DNA of 64,000 bases, taken from contig CAWJLE010000005.1 in assembly GCA_963843645.1 (NCBI GenBank), positions 1 through 64,000 on the forward strand. Direction: 5' to 3'. This stretch comes from CAWJLE01 sp963843645. Lineage in GTDB: Bacteria > Chloroflexota > Anaerolineae > DAOTYC01. Below, one piece after another: positions 17,056 to 26,846 of this stretch. Made by a program: the position numbers and the translations under genes. Position 1 is the first letter of the stretch; each line of letters begins with the position of its first letter. A model generated the notes under the pieces. It ran no database searches. It was given only the letters and a program-made list of their open reading frames with translations, and was not told the DNA's origin.

Positions 17056-18621
17056 ATGTCGATTGGGAGCCGTCTCAGACAGGCCAGAGTGGCCGCCGGC
17101 CTTACCGCTGCAGAAGTCGGATCTCGCGCGGGCTTAACCGGCAGCCACGTCAGCCAGATCGAGCGGGGCGCCGCCGATCCTTCACTCGGAGCGCTGAGCC
17201 GCATTTGCGAGGCGCTGGGAATCGAGATGGGCGCCCTGTTCTCGGCCGAGACCCCGGCGGATCGGCCCCAGCGCAGCGCGCCGAGAGCTTCTCCCCAGTC
17301 ACCGTGCCCGGACGTCAGCGTCGTCCGCGTGCACGAGCGCTCGACGATCGTGCGGCCCGGCTCGCGCCAGCGGCACGAGATGCTCTGTTCGGATCTCCGG
17401 CGCACGCTGGAAGCCTTCCGGACGATTCTCCCTCCCGGGCGCCTGGCATTCGCCGGACAAGACCTGGTGCAGTCCGGGTTCGTCGCCGCCGATTACCTGG
17501 CGCAGGCCCTGAACGGCAGCGGCAACGTCATCATTACCACGTACGACGTGAACGGCCAGTGGTCGATCGACCGTGAGACTGGCGCGCGCCGCGCGTTCGC
17601 CCGGTATCCCGGCATTCGCGTGCATCAGACGGTCAGCATCGATATCCCGGTGGGCGGCGGAGTCGCGCAGCTCGAGGCGGCGCTCCACGCGTTTCCTGAG
17701 CTGAACGGTATCTGCGGCCTGGACTGGCTGACGGCGCAATGCGCCGCCCGCTACATTCGCGACCACGCCGCCTGGCGGCACGTCAAGATCGTCGGCTTCG
17801 ACGAGATCCCTGCCTCGCTGGAGCTGTTGCGCGGCGGCTACATCACCGCCATCTTCACGCAGGCCGCCGAGCGGCAGGCGTACGAGGCGGTCCACATGCT
17901 GGTCGACTTCCTGAACGGCAAGCCCATCTACAGCGTCGACACCGGGATCGGCCGGCTCGACCGGACGAACGTGGCGCAATACCTGGCGGGCTCCCCGCCT
18001 GTGCAGGAGGTGAAGCGGGGATCGCCGGTGGACCCCCGGGGTTTCCCACTCAACCCGCGCATCGCGCGCCGTGTGGCGGCTGGGGAGAGGCTCTTCATCC
18101 CTGTATCTTTCCTGACCCTCTCGGATGAACTTACCGCATTTCTGCGGGCCGGCGTCGAGCGGGCGGCGCGCGAGTTCAACGTGGACGCGGTGCTCGTCGG
18201 CCCGCCCACCTACGATCCCGCCGCCCAGGTGGCCGAGCTGGAGGGCCTGGCCGCGCGCGGCGTGGACGGCCTGGCGATCTCCTCCGGCATCACCGAATTG
18301 ATGGCCCCGGTGATCGACCGGTTCCTGGGGAAGGGAATCCCCGTGGTGACCTACAACACCGACAATCCGCAAAGCGGGCGCCTCGCGTTCGTCGGCCAGG
18401 AAGAGAACGGCGTTGGCGACCCTCACGCTCCCTCGTCTCACGAAGGTGAAGAGTGGGCCATGGTCCTGAAGGGGACCATCGAGTTCGTCATTCAGGATCA
18501 ATCCTACACGTTGAACCCTGGCGACGCGGTGCAGTTCAACTGCCGGCTGCGGCATCATTGGAAGAACCTCGGATCGTCGGAAGCGGAGCTGCTCTGGGTG
18601 GCAACCCCACCGCATTTCTAG
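17056..18621 (+). CDS. XRE-cupin regulator containing a circularly permuted periplasmic-binding (sugar-sensing) domain
   Basis: 521 residues. Residues 3-58 are an XRE helix-turn-helix (LRQARVAAGLTAAEVGSRAG, HVSQIERG). Residues 86-127 are the first strand part of a cupin; its core resumes at 453 (SHEGEEWAMVLKGTIEF, LNPGDAVQFN) and ends the protein. Between them is a LacI/RbsB-type binding domain in permuted order: C-terminal lobe first (about 129-312; KIVGFDEIPASLELLRGG), a linker, then the N-terminal lobe (345-448; TYDPAAQVAELEGLAARGVDG). The hinge heptad RLAFxGQ occurs at both junctions (129-135 and 442-448). Comparison with the next gene's binding protein confirms the order. It is probably a cytosolic sensor-repressor of the transporter operon. 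The start lacks a strong ribosome site. Confidence 0.8.
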   Translation: MSIGSRLRQARVAAGLTAAEVGSRAGLTGSHVSQIERGAADPSLGALSRICEALGIEMGALFSAETPADRPQRSAPRASPQSPCPDVSVVRVHERSTIVRPGSRQRHEMLCSDLRRTLEAFRTILPPGRLAFAGQDLVQSGFVAADYLAQALNGSGNVIITTYDVNGQWSIDRETGARRAFARYPGIRVHQTVSIDIPVGGGVAQLEAALHAFPELNGICGLDWLTAQCAARYIRDHAAWRHVKIVGFDEIPASLELLRGGYITAIFTQAAERQAYEAVHMLVDFLNGKPIYSVDTGIGRLDRTNVAQYLAGSPPVQEVKRGSPVDPRGFPLNPRIARRVAAGERLFIPVSFLTLSDELTAFLRAGVERAAREFNVDAVLVGPPTYDPAAQVAELEGLAARGVDGLAISSGITELMAPVIDRFLGKGIPVVTYNTDNPQSGRLAFVGQEENGVGDPHAPSSHEGEEWAMVLKGTIEFVIQDQSYTLNPGDAVQFNCRLRHHWKNLGSSEAELLWVATPPHF

Positions 18622-18746
18622 ACAGATGCTGGATTGCGAACCTGTGGAAAGGAGCTGATGCCTATCGAGTGTGAACGTTCGTCGGGCGGATGACAAGAAT
18701 CGGTTAACTGATCCGTGCTCGAAATGCATTCCGAAGGAGGAAAGCG

Positions 18747-19790
18747 ATGAATCGCGCGATTCGGTTAGTCTCCCTACTTCTACTCGTCGCTATGCTACTA
18801 GGCGCCGCGGCCCAGCCCGACAGCCGCTCAGACACTCCCGTCAAGTATCACTTCGTCATGGTGTCGCACATCGGGTCCAGCGACCCGAACGAGCTGTGGC
18901 TGACGTTCGCCATCAAGGACTTCATGAAGCGCTTCCCTGAGGTCGACGTCAAGTACGTGGCGACCGACCAGTTCAGCATCGAAGCCATGACGACCCTTCT
19001 CAAGCAGACCCTCGCCACGAAGCCCGATGGACTGGCGATCCCCATCGTTTCCGCGGAGGCGCTGGGTCCCGTCCTGGACGAGGCCATCAAAGGCGGGCTG
19101 CCCGTGGTGGCGGTCAACACCATTCCTGACGGCCCTAAGACCATCCCCTATCTGACCTACGTCGGCGGCTCCGATCTCCAGACCGGCGTGGTGCTGGCGC
19201 AGGCGGTCCTCGATGCGGCGAAGGCCGGCAAGATTCCCCAGCCCAAGGCCGCCGTCTGTGCGAACCCGGATATCGGACACTCGGGCTTGCTCGCGCGCTG
19301 CAAAGGCTGGAACGACACGATGGCGAAGGCCGGCGTGACGTCGGAGATGCTCGACATCTCGACGGACCCGGCGCGTGAAGGCAGCGTGATGCAGTCGTAT
19401 CTCAACAGCCACAAGGACGTCAACGCGATCTTCTCGACCACCGCGCGCACCGGCCCCATCATCTTCGCCGCGGCAAAGGATTTGAACCTGAATCCCGGCA
19501 CGGACATGAAGTCGGGCGTCGTGATGGTGAGCACCGACGAGAGCCCGGTCTCGTTGGACGGCGTCAAGGCAGGCAAGATCCTGGCGACGCACAGCCAGGG
19601 CTTCTACCTGCAAGGTTTCACCCCATTCGAGATTCTTTACTGGAACCGTGAGCTGGGATATGCCCCAACCTCCGATACTCTGTCAGGCCCGATCCTGATC
19701 GACTCGAGCAACGTGGACAGGTGGATTCCGTTCACGCGCAACGTCTTTGGCGCCCAGTACGATACTCTGGCGCAGGGCGCCTGGGATTAA
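18747..19790 (+). CDS. Sugar ABC transporter substrate-binding protein (RbsB-like)
   Basis: 347 residues. Signal peptide (AIRLVSLLLLVAMLLGAAA) without an obvious lipobox Cys. The mature domain is a type I periplasmic-binding fold: PDGLAIPIVSAEALGPVLDE, VAVNTIPDG, then the hinge YVGGSDLQTG and the C-lobe VSTDESPVSLDGVKAGKI. AAGGAGGAAAG precedes the ATG. It delivers a sugar to the permeases downstream; the specific sugar is not deducible. Confidence 0.93.
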   Translation: MNRAIRLVSLLLLVAMLLGAAAQPDSRSDTPVKYHFVMVSHIGSSDPNELWLTFAIKDFMKRFPEVDVKYVATDQFSIEAMTTLLKQTLATKPDGLAIPIVSAEALGPVLDEAIKGGLPVVAVNTIPDGPKTIPYLTYVGGSDLQTGVVLAQAVLDAAKAGKIPQPKAAVCANPDIGHSGLLARCKGWNDTMAKAGVTSEMLDISTDPAREGSVMQSYLNSHKDVNAIFSTTARTGPIIFAAAKDLNLNPGTDMKSGVVMVSTDESPVSLDGVKAGKILATHSQGFYLQGFTPFEILYWNRELGYAPTSDTLSGPILIDSSNVDRWIPFTRNVFGAQYDTLAQGAWD

Positions 19791-19885
19791 CGATGCCCCA
19801 ACCGGCCCCTCCCTCACGATCAATGAGGGAGGGGTCCGCTCCAGAAGAGATCGGCGTGCAATCTGGATTGAGGAGCATGGGCCCA

Positions 19886-20860
19886 ATGGCAGCAGCGAGG
19901 AAGTTCTTCAAGCGGTCCGAGGCAACCATCATCATCGGCAGCGTGGCGCTTTTTCTGGTCTTTTCCTTCGTGGATACGCAAGGGTGGTTCGACTTCTTCA
20001 CCATTCGCAACATTACCGGCTACACCGCCCTGCTCGGATTGGTGGCGATCGGTGAGACCCTGCCGATTCTCGCCAAAGAGATCGACCTGTCGGTCGGGTC
20101 GGTGTATGGGTTGGTCGGCGTGGCGTTCATCAGCTGGGAGCCGGCGCTGGGAGTCGGCCTCTCCTTCGTGGCTGCTCTGCTGCTGGGAGCCGCCGTCGGC
20201 CTGTTGAACGGCATCCTGGTGGTGCGGGCCAGGATGTCCTCTATGATCGTGACCCTGGGGGCCCTCTTCTTCTACCGCGGGATCATTTACGTGACCACGG
20301 GCGGCACGGTCCGCTCGCTGGCGGTCGCCAGCAGGGACAGCTTGCTCGTCCAGCTGTTCGGCGGCCGGTGGCTTCTCGGCCTGAGCAACGGCTTCTGGTG
20401 GTTCTTATTCATCGTCATCCTCTTCACCTACATGCTCTTCCGCACTCCCTTCGGCAACCAGCTGTTGGCCGTGGGCGGGGACATCGTGAGCGCCGCGTCC
20501 CGCGGTGTGCAGGTCGATTCCGTCAAGATCATGTCCTTCGTGACCTGCTCGTTCATGGCCGGCCTGGCCGGAATCATCACGCTGGCGGCCAATCCGCGCA
20601 CGAACGTCACGATCGGGCAGGACATGGAGCTGGAGGCTATCGCCGCCGCCGTGATCGGCGGCGTGCTGCTGAGCGGAGGCCGGGGATCGATTCTGGGCGC
20701 CGCGCTGGGCGCCTACTTCCTGACGGCGGTCCGCTCCGAATTGATTACCCTGGGGGCGCCCTCGGATTGGTACACCGCCTTCGTGGGATTCGTGCTCGTC
20801 TTCGCCACCGTGGTGAACACCCTGGTTCGGCGGCGTCTCGTGCCCGGGGCGAACGTCTAA
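19886..20860 (+). CDS. Sugar ABC transporter permease (RbsC/XylH family), first copy
   Basis: 324 residues with about 8-10 membrane helices. GETLPILAKEIDLSVGSVYG and the EAIAAAVIGGVLLSGGRGS block are the RbsC-family signatures. The start could be ATG 19886 (AGGAG ten nt upstream), 19877 or 19793; 19886 is preferred by spacing. It lies between the binding protein and the ATPase gene. Confidence 0.92.
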   Translation: MAAARKFFKRSEATIIIGSVALFLVFSFVDTQGWFDFFTIRNITGYTALLGLVAIGETLPILAKEIDLSVGSVYGLVGVAFISWEPALGVGLSFVAALLLGAAVGLLNGILVVRARMSSMIVTLGALFFYRGIIYVTTGGTVRSLAVASRDSLLVQLFGGRWLLGLSNGFWWFLFIVILFTYMLFRTPFGNQLLAVGGDIVSAASRGVQVDSVKIMSFVTCSFMAGLAGIITLAANPRTNVTIGQDMELEAIAAAVIGGVLLSGGRGSILGAALGAYFLTAVRSELITLGAPSDWYTAFVGFVLVFATVVNTLVRRRLVPGANV

Positions 20861-20912
20861 CGCCGTTCGAACGTCGACACGTCGGGCGTGTCAACGTAAG
20901 CGAGCACCGGTC

Positions 20913-20948
20913 AACGTTCAAACGTTCCAACGTGTTAACGTGTCAACG
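20913..20948 (+). repeat. 8-bp tandem repeat (AACGTKYN, about 4.5 units)
   Basis: AACGTTCA, AACGTTCC, AACGTGTT, AACGTGTC and AACG follow one another without gaps, in the 102-bp space between permease and ATPase genes; further AACGT and ACGT words precede it from 20870. It ends just before the AAGGAG of the ATPase gene. Confidence 0.8.
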
Positions 20949-20962
20949 AAAAGGAGCGAAAC

Positions 20963-21744
20963 ATGGGCGAGGCGGGCTCTCCCTTGATTCAAATGAAGCA
21001 CATCAGCCTGTACTTCGGGACGGTGAAGGCGCTGTCGGACGTGAGCGTCGATTTCCACGCCGGTGAGCTGGTGGGGCTGGTGGGGGACAACGGCGCCGGG
21101 CAAGACGACGCTGATCCGCGTGCTGTGCGGGATGTATCCGCCGACGTCCGGCGAAGTCTACTTCGACGGCCGGCGGATCACGCGCTTTCACCCCAAACTC
21201 GCCATCGATCTCGGCATCGAGACGATCCAGCAGATGGTCGGGCTGTGCGATAACCTGTCCGTGGCGCGCAATTACTACCTGGGGCGCGAGCCGGTCAAGC
21301 GCCTGCTCGGGGTTCTGCCCGTGTTGGACTTCGACCTGATGCGCGAGGCCAGCCGGCGCGTCGTCAGGAACTTCGGCTTGCGCGAGAGCGTGGACGTGGA
21401 CGACGAAGTGGCGCTGCTGTCCGGCGGGGAGGGCCAATCGTTCAAGATCGGCCGGGCGGTGGATTTCCGCAACAAGGTGCTCATCATGGACGAGCCGACG
21501 AACCATCTGTCCGTGCGCGAGAGCTGGCACGTGAACGAGCTGGCCCAGCAGCTCCGAGACCAGGGACTACTGGTCATCTACATCACGCACGACATCTTCC
21601 AGGTCCACCGCATCGCCGACCGCATCGTCATACTCGAAAATGGGCATAAGGTCGTCGATACGCCAAGGGACACGATGTCGGCGGAAGTCACTGGAGCACA
21701 TCATTCGCGATGGCATCCACGAGAACGGCAAGGAGAGCGCCTGA
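20963..21744 (+). CDS. Sugar ABC transporter ATPase, two apparent +1 frameshifts
   Basis: Single-domain (about 259 residues) ATPase of the RbsA/XylG group. It begins LIQMKHISLYFGTVKALSDV and breaks inside Walker A: GDNGAG is followed, after one extra base near 21100, by KTTLIRVLCGMYPPTSGEV. LSGGEGQ is the signature, VLIMDEPTNHLS is Walker B and YITHDIF contains the H-loop. A second extra base near 21688 separates DTMSAEV from the proper end LEHIIRDGIHENGKESA and the stop at 21742-21744, which overlaps the next start (TGATG). As written, no functional ATPase is made. Sequencing indels are the simplest explanation. Confidence 0.85.
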
Positions 21745-22731
21745 TGCGACGCTCGGTGATCAATTTTCTGCGCAAGCGGATCGAGGTCGGGGCGGCGGCG
21801 GCCACGATATTGATCATCATCGGATTCACCCAGGCCTCGAATGGCATCTGGCTGTCGTTGGCCAACATGCAGGAGGTCCTGCGGGTGACCGCCGTCCTCG
21901 GCGTGATGGCCTTCGGCGAGGCGCTGGTCATCACCGTCGCGGAGATCGACATTTCCGTCGGTTCGGTGTTCGGCATCGTGGGGCTGACGTACCTGGGGCT
22001 GGCGCCGCAGATCGGGGTGCCGGCGGCGATCGTGATCGGGCTGGCCGTGGCGGTGGCGATCGGCGCCATGAACGGCGTGATCGTGGCTTACCTGAGAATT
22101 CCGTCGCTCATCGTGACCCTGGGGAGTCTCTTCCTGTTTCGCGGGCTGATCTACGCCATCCTGGAGAAGGCGGTCTTCATTCTCGACCAACGACGTGCTG
22201 CGCGCCAACCCGGTGTACCAGCTGTTCGGCGACACCAGCGTGTTCGGGATCCAGATCGCCGTCGTCTGGGCGGTGGCCCTCCTGGTTCTCCTGACTTACG
22301 TGCTGTTCCTCACACCCGTCGGCAATCATCTCCTGGCGGTGGGCGGCGATCCGGACAGCGCGCGTTCCCGCGGAGTGAGCGTGCTCTACACCAAGTGGGG
22401 CGCCTTCATTGCCTGCGCGTTCTTCGCCGGGCTGGCGGGCATCCTGGAAGCGTCGAACCTGGGCTTCGTGGATGGCAGCTTTGGGCGCCAGCGGGAGCTG
22501 CAGGCCATTGCGGCCGCCGTCCTGGGTGGCTGCGCCACCGCCGGGGGCCGGAGCTCGATCATGGGCACCCTGCTGGGCGCCTTCATCCTCTCCGGGATTC
22601 AGAGCTTCCTCGTCATCAAGGCCATCCAGCCGCAGTGGTTCACCCTGCTGCTGGGCCTGATCGTCGTTCTCGTCAGCCTCGCCGACCGCGGCGTCGCGCG
22701 CATGGTGACGCGGCTGGCGAAGGGGGGGTGA
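21744..22731 (+). CDS. Sugar ABC transporter permease, second copy, one apparent +1 frameshift
   Basis: About 328 residues, RbsC family: VMAFGEALVITVAEIDISVG and AIAAAVLGGCATAGGRSS are conserved. The frame shifts at one extra C near 22188 (AVFILD then NDVLRANPVYQLFG); on both sides the protein is normal. It starts within the stop of the ATPase gene. Two different permease genes (the other at 19886) suggest a heteromeric membrane channel or an operon duplication. Confidence 0.88.
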
Positions 22732-23153
22732 GGGGAAGGGTGCGGCGTGGCGATGTACCCCTCACTCGCGGTGAAGTGAGCGGCGGGGTGCGGTTGGTTG
22801 CAGCCTGCGCCGGATCATTCCTCCCGGCCCAGCTGCCACGTTCGTCTGGCGAAGCGGAGTTCTTTGCCTGCAATCTCAATCCCGTAGGGGCCGCGTTCCT
22901 GCCCGGTCAGGACGAGCAGCAGGTCGCCTGGCGGACAAACCGCCGTATCGACGCAGGACGAGAGGTTCGCGTCATTTCACGAAATAGGCAACAACGGGCA
23001 TGATCTCGACGTGGGCGCTGTGTCATGGTCGAGGGGAACCCAGCCGCGGACAACTAGAATTCTCGTCTCTCTTCCCACGCTTCGGCAGTCTCGATTTCGA
23101 GGTCTAGATAGGATACATATTCGTCAATCCATCGCGTAACCCGCGGTTCAGTC
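22732..23153. other. Intergenic stretch with a degraded minus-strand coding remnant
   Basis: No intact gene. On the minus strand a frame from about 22984 to the TGA at 22815 reads plausibly as the C-terminus of a lost protein (GDLLLVLTGQERGPYGIEI, then GKELRFARRTWQLGREE). It has no start and I cannot name the family. The remainder marks the border between the GC-rich operon and the lower-GC island to the right. Confidence 0.35.
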
Positions 23154-26100
23154 TCATGAGACTGAATCTGAGGAGCGCCTCCCTTTTCTTTTTGAAATGC
23201 AGGCTTTCGGATCCCGACCACCCTCCGCCGAAAAGTTGCCGATTAGTCTTGAACGGACGTCCTCCCGGTCACCATATCGAATCAACAGCTGTCTTGCCCA
23301 ACAGGTTGTGGAGTTCTCGTCAAAAAGTCTCTTCGGCACGAGAGTGGCAAGATACGGAGCGTGCTCCTCGACATCTGAATCTACCCACTGCCATATCAAA
23401 TCAGCAGGGAATAGCGACAGGGCGTCTGGTTCGCTGCTCCTCCCAGGCTCAGTTTCCCACGTATCGCCCTGCAACCATGGGCGAATGAATAATTCTGCGA
23501 TTATGTCTGTGGTATTCAAGTGGCGCTCCAGTTGCCGCCAAATATCCTCTGGGAACTGCCGTGCACTGGCGGCAATTATCGCCTTGACTCCGGAGCTATG
23601 CCAATCCAGGATTCCCCCAAATGACCCCAACTGCTCAAGAATCGTCTCCGCGAGTTCCCGACTTCTGCCGGGGTACACCGACAAGAACGCCCTCGACAGC
23701 TGTTGCCAGTGATACGACGCCATCTGGTCCAATGGAGCATCCTGCACTTCTGAGAATAGGCATGGATGATTTAGAAGGCGCAGTGTGAGGCACTCCGGGA
23801 TAATGCTACGTGCATCTTTGACATAGTACGCCGTGTGTAGAGCCAGTGCCAATTGGGTGCTCGTGGCGTCTGATTTATCTAACAGGTAGCTAACAATGCG
23901 GTCAATCGTCTCCGGCGACAATTCAGCAAGCACATTTCGATAGGCGAACATCTGAAGTTCTCTGACATCGGCATGCTCCTTCTGGATGATTTCCAAAAGG
24001 CGCAGTGCGGCCCTGTCCGTTAGCCTGCCTGATCGCCAAGTCATTTCCGGCACCCAGACCACCAAATCCGGTCGAAGCGAAAGGATATCCATGAGATCTT
24101 CCCACTGGCTCCAGTCGGATTCCGCCATGAACCGCAAGTAGCCCCCCAGGAAAAACGCGTTTGACCGAGGGTGGTCTGCATTGCCCTGCGCGCTCAAGAT
24201 TGAGTCCAGCAATTGGAACGAGCCATCTCTTTTTGCGAGTTCATAGCCGAACAGGTAGCCATTCGCGCTCTTGGTACTTACTAGCCAACCGAGTTCTGCC
24301 TGGACGAGATTTAGCGCGCAGATCGCTTGGGTTGCCAGGTCCTCTATCTTCGCCTTTGTAACGTCAATCGGAGTGCCATCGCCACTCAACCGGTCCTCTA
24401 TCAGGTTCATGCCGACGAATCTAAGCAAGAGCAAATGGAAGTCAGTTCCTGTCAGTTCATCCCTCAGCGCTTCCCAGTCTCTCACGGCCTGGTCAGTCAG
24501 ATGAGGAGAATCGTAGTGTAGAATGTGGATCGCCGTCTCGATGGCGGCAGCACGCTTGTCAACCCCTTTGTCCATCAATGATCGAATAGTTTGAACGACC
24601 ATAGGGCTCAGGTGGTTGATCCGTGCCAGCGCTCTTGCGTTACGGAATATTACATCGATTACATCCTGACGTTCGTCTCCGGAAAGATGCTCCAATTGAT
24701 CCACCAGGGAATGCCATATCTGGCGATAAGCCTCAAAGAGCTCGCCGTAGATTTTCGGCATCCATGGTTCTGGACTCTTGCCCAACACTCGCTGTGAGGC
24801 AGGGATCATTTCCACGCCATGATGCGTCAGGGCCGCTTCGCACGCCCGCACAGCCAGCCCTCTTCTGGCTTTCGAACCTGATTCGAATGCCTCCTGAATG
24901 ATACGAAGCCGCTCTCGAGGAGAAGCTTGTGTGGGTGAGACTCGGGAGTCAAGTGGCAGTCTGAAGAGCCCTGCGAACGTGCCACTCGCATTGTTTGGAT
25001 AGGGGGCGTTCTCGAATTCACCCAACGCAAGCAAGAGCTGCGCCGCATATGCGAAGAGATCTTGCCTGAACGCGATACTAGCAAGGGCTCGCACAATCGC
25101 TGGACGGGCTTCGTCAAACTGCAGCAATTCCTTGTCAGTCCACTTGCCTAGTGTGTTCCTCAGGTAACGCAGCGCCGATTCGGGCTCACATGCTGCCAAG
25201 TACATGAAATGTTGCGCACGCTCTCGATCCTTAAGAGCCTCGCCATCAGGGCGGAAATAATCTTGCCGGAAGAATGCTCTGACAATTCTGGATGCGAGCG
25301 GCGAACCAGCAACGTACTCAAACATTTCGAAGAAACCCTGGCGTAACGGACTTGGTAAAAACGCTAGATCATTCAGATCGAATCTACAGTCATGGTTCTC
25401 CCACCATTCGGTCCAGAGCTTCACGTGAAGCAGTTTGGGGGTGATGTAGAGCGTCTTTTGACCCTGCAGTATCTTCTTCTTCCGCAGACCACAGATGATT
25501 TCACAGAACCTAGACCAAGTGATTTGAGGATCTGCTTCTGCGATGCGCGAAGCAATCGCCCTGGATTCTTGTTCGAATCCACCGTCGAAGCCAAATCGCT
25601 TATAGAGGGCTAGGTTTTGTAGGACTAGTCGTCGCTCCCGCGCCTGTGGGCTCTTGGGATCGTCTTCTCCTGCTACGTAACGGTCCCAGACATTCACTAT
25701 CCCCGGCGTCTTCAGCAGATCCTCAGGATGGTCCCGCAAATTCTCTCCAATTACGTGAGCCACTTTTGGAGAACAACCACACCAGTCGGCCCAACGGTCT
25801 GCCCGATAGGGCGCAACATCGTATTGCTGAATGATCGTGCTAATCTGTTTCGCGTCGAGACGGGGCGCTTCAACATATAAAATGCCTGAGGCATCGTCGT
25901 TTTCGGAGCAGATTGAGACTACCGTCAAGGCCGGACTACGGTTCTTCAGCTTATTCCAGATGAATGCTCTATTCTCAGGATCGCAGTCATCCAACACCAG
26001 GATTGCATGGTAGTCTTCCCGCAATAATTCACCCATCAATGGGTTGTCGCGAAAAAGCGCTGCATCGCAGTAGACCACGAACGGCCTCAGATCATCGGCA

Positions 26101-26846
26101 TTCGTACCCTCAAGCACAAGTCGCGTCTTGCCAACTCCGGATTCTCCCCAGACCCGGACATGTCCCGACAAACTTTGGTCCCTGAGATATGCGCGCAACT
26201 CTGAGACAAAACGTTCCTGTGGTTCGCTCGTTACAAAAACCTGTGCCATATCGCCTTGGTTTTGCCATTCTTGATGAGTCTGGAAGGGTCCAGGCTGATG
26301 CCCATTCACACGCAGGGCAAGAGACAGAAACGGTTGCACAAAGCCGATTAGGTTATTGAGGCTCCAAACGTCCACATTAGCGTGCGGGTAACCACATTGG
26401 TTAAAAAAGAGTGTTAGGTGACTGAATGCATCTTGACGCTGCGCGCCCGTAAGATCCCGCCCAAAGCAAACCAGCACATAGATGCCGTTGGCGTCGAGGC
26501 AGGCGCGCACTCGCTCCCCAAGATTCTCTCGTTTGGCCTGTTTTCTGCCGAACAGCTCTCTTTTGATTTGCGAGGCCTGCCAAGGTGTGAAAGTGGAGCC
26601 TGTCTTGATCTGATAGCTGTTGTGGCCAGCCCGAATCAGACCGCTCTTGTCGTTGGGTGCTGCCTCACTCACAGACGCATCAACGCCTTGATCCGGCGTG
26701 TTGATCTCGACGGAGATGTTTATATTGCAAAGTGGGATGCCGATGCGCTTTGCTTCTGCCCAGATCAGGTCGCGGAAAAAGGCAACTGCTTCCCGCGCAT
26801 CGAGACGCTGAAGATCCCCGTTCTTGACTGTTAGGATCGTATCCAT
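23154..26846 (-). CDS. Large nuclease-P-loop NTPase, candidate STAND/Avs-like defence protein
   Basis: 1230 residues from ATG 26846 (GGGAGGG four nt upstream). Residues 20-170 look like a PD-(D/E)XK nuclease: D56 in QGVDASVSEA and the YQIKTG motif (Q79, K81), spaced as in Mrr/Cap4-type domains. A P-loop NTPase follows: GESGVGKT (234-241) and ILVLDDCD (282-289). The remaining ~800 residues are helical, without recognised enzymatic motifs, like the solenoid sensor of STAND proteins. This effector-NTPase-sensor layout is that of Avs anti-phage proteins; I cannot assign a named Avs type. GC is lower than in surrounding genes, consistent with transfer. Confidence 0.75.
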   Translation of the reverse strand: MDTILTVKNGDLQRLDAREAVAFFRDLIWAEAKRIGIPLCNINISVEINTPDQGVDASVSEAAPNDKSGLIRAGHNSYQIKTGSTFTPWQASQIKRELFGRKQAKRENLGERVRACLDANGIYVLVCFGRDLTGAQRQDAFSHLTLFFNQCGYPHANVDVWSLNNLIGFVQPFLSLALRVNGHQPGPFQTHQEWQNQGDMAQVFVTSEPQERFVSELRAYLRDQSLSGHVRVWGESGVGKTRLVLEGTNADDLRPFVVYCDAALFRDNPLMGELLREDYHAILVLDDCDPENRAFIWNKLKNRSPALTVVSICSENDDASGILYVEAPRLDAKQISTIIQQYDVAPYRADRWADWCGCSPKVAHVIGENLRDHPEDLLKTPGIVNVWDRYVAGEDDPKSPQARERRLVLQNLALYKRFGFDGGFEQESRAIASRIAEADPQITWSRFCEIICGLRKKKILQGQKTLYITPKLLHVKLWTEWWENHDCRFDLNDLAFLPSPLRQGFFEMFEYVAGSPLASRIVRAFFRQDYFRPDGEALKDRERAQHFMYLAACEPESALRYLRNTLGKWTDKELLQFDEARPAIVRALASIAFRQDLFAYAAQLLLALGEFENAPYPNNASGTFAGLFRLPLDSRVSPTQASPRERLRIIQEAFESGSKARRGLAVRACEAALTHHGVEMIPASQRVLGKSPEPWMPKIYGELFEAYRQIWHSLVDQLEHLSGDERQDVIDVIFRNARALARINHLSPMVVQTIRSLMDKGVDKRAAAIETAIHILHYDSPHLTDQAVRDWEALRDELTGTDFHLLLLRFVGMNLIEDRLSGDGTPIDVTKAKIEDLATQAICALNLVQAELGWLVSTKSANGYLFGYELAKRDGSFQLLDSILSAQGNADHPRSNAFFLGGYLRFMAESDWSQWEDLMDILSLRPDLVVWVPEMTWRSGRLTDRAALRLLEIIQKEHADVRELQMFAYRNVLAELSPETIDRIVSYLLDKSDATSTQLALALHTAYYVKDARSIIPECLTLRLLNHPCLFSEVQDAPLDQMASYHWQQLSRAFLSVYPGRSRELAETILEQLGSFGGILDWHSSGVKAIIAASARQFPEDIWRQLERHLNTTDIIAELFIRPWLQGDTWETEPGRSSEPDALSLFPADLIWQWVDSDVEEHAPYLATLVPKRLFDENSTTCWARQLLIRYGDREDVRSRLIGNFSAEGGRDPKACISKRKGRRSSDSVS

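Noticed and set aside
20963..22731. Programmed +1 frameshifting in the ABC genes
   Set aside because: The three shift sites lack a common slippery sequence or stimulatory stop codon, and similar single insertions occur in unrelated genes of the window.
22815..22985. Minus-strand coding remnant as a real gene
   Set aside because: It reads like protein but has no start codon and an upstream stop; reported only inside the intergenic entry.
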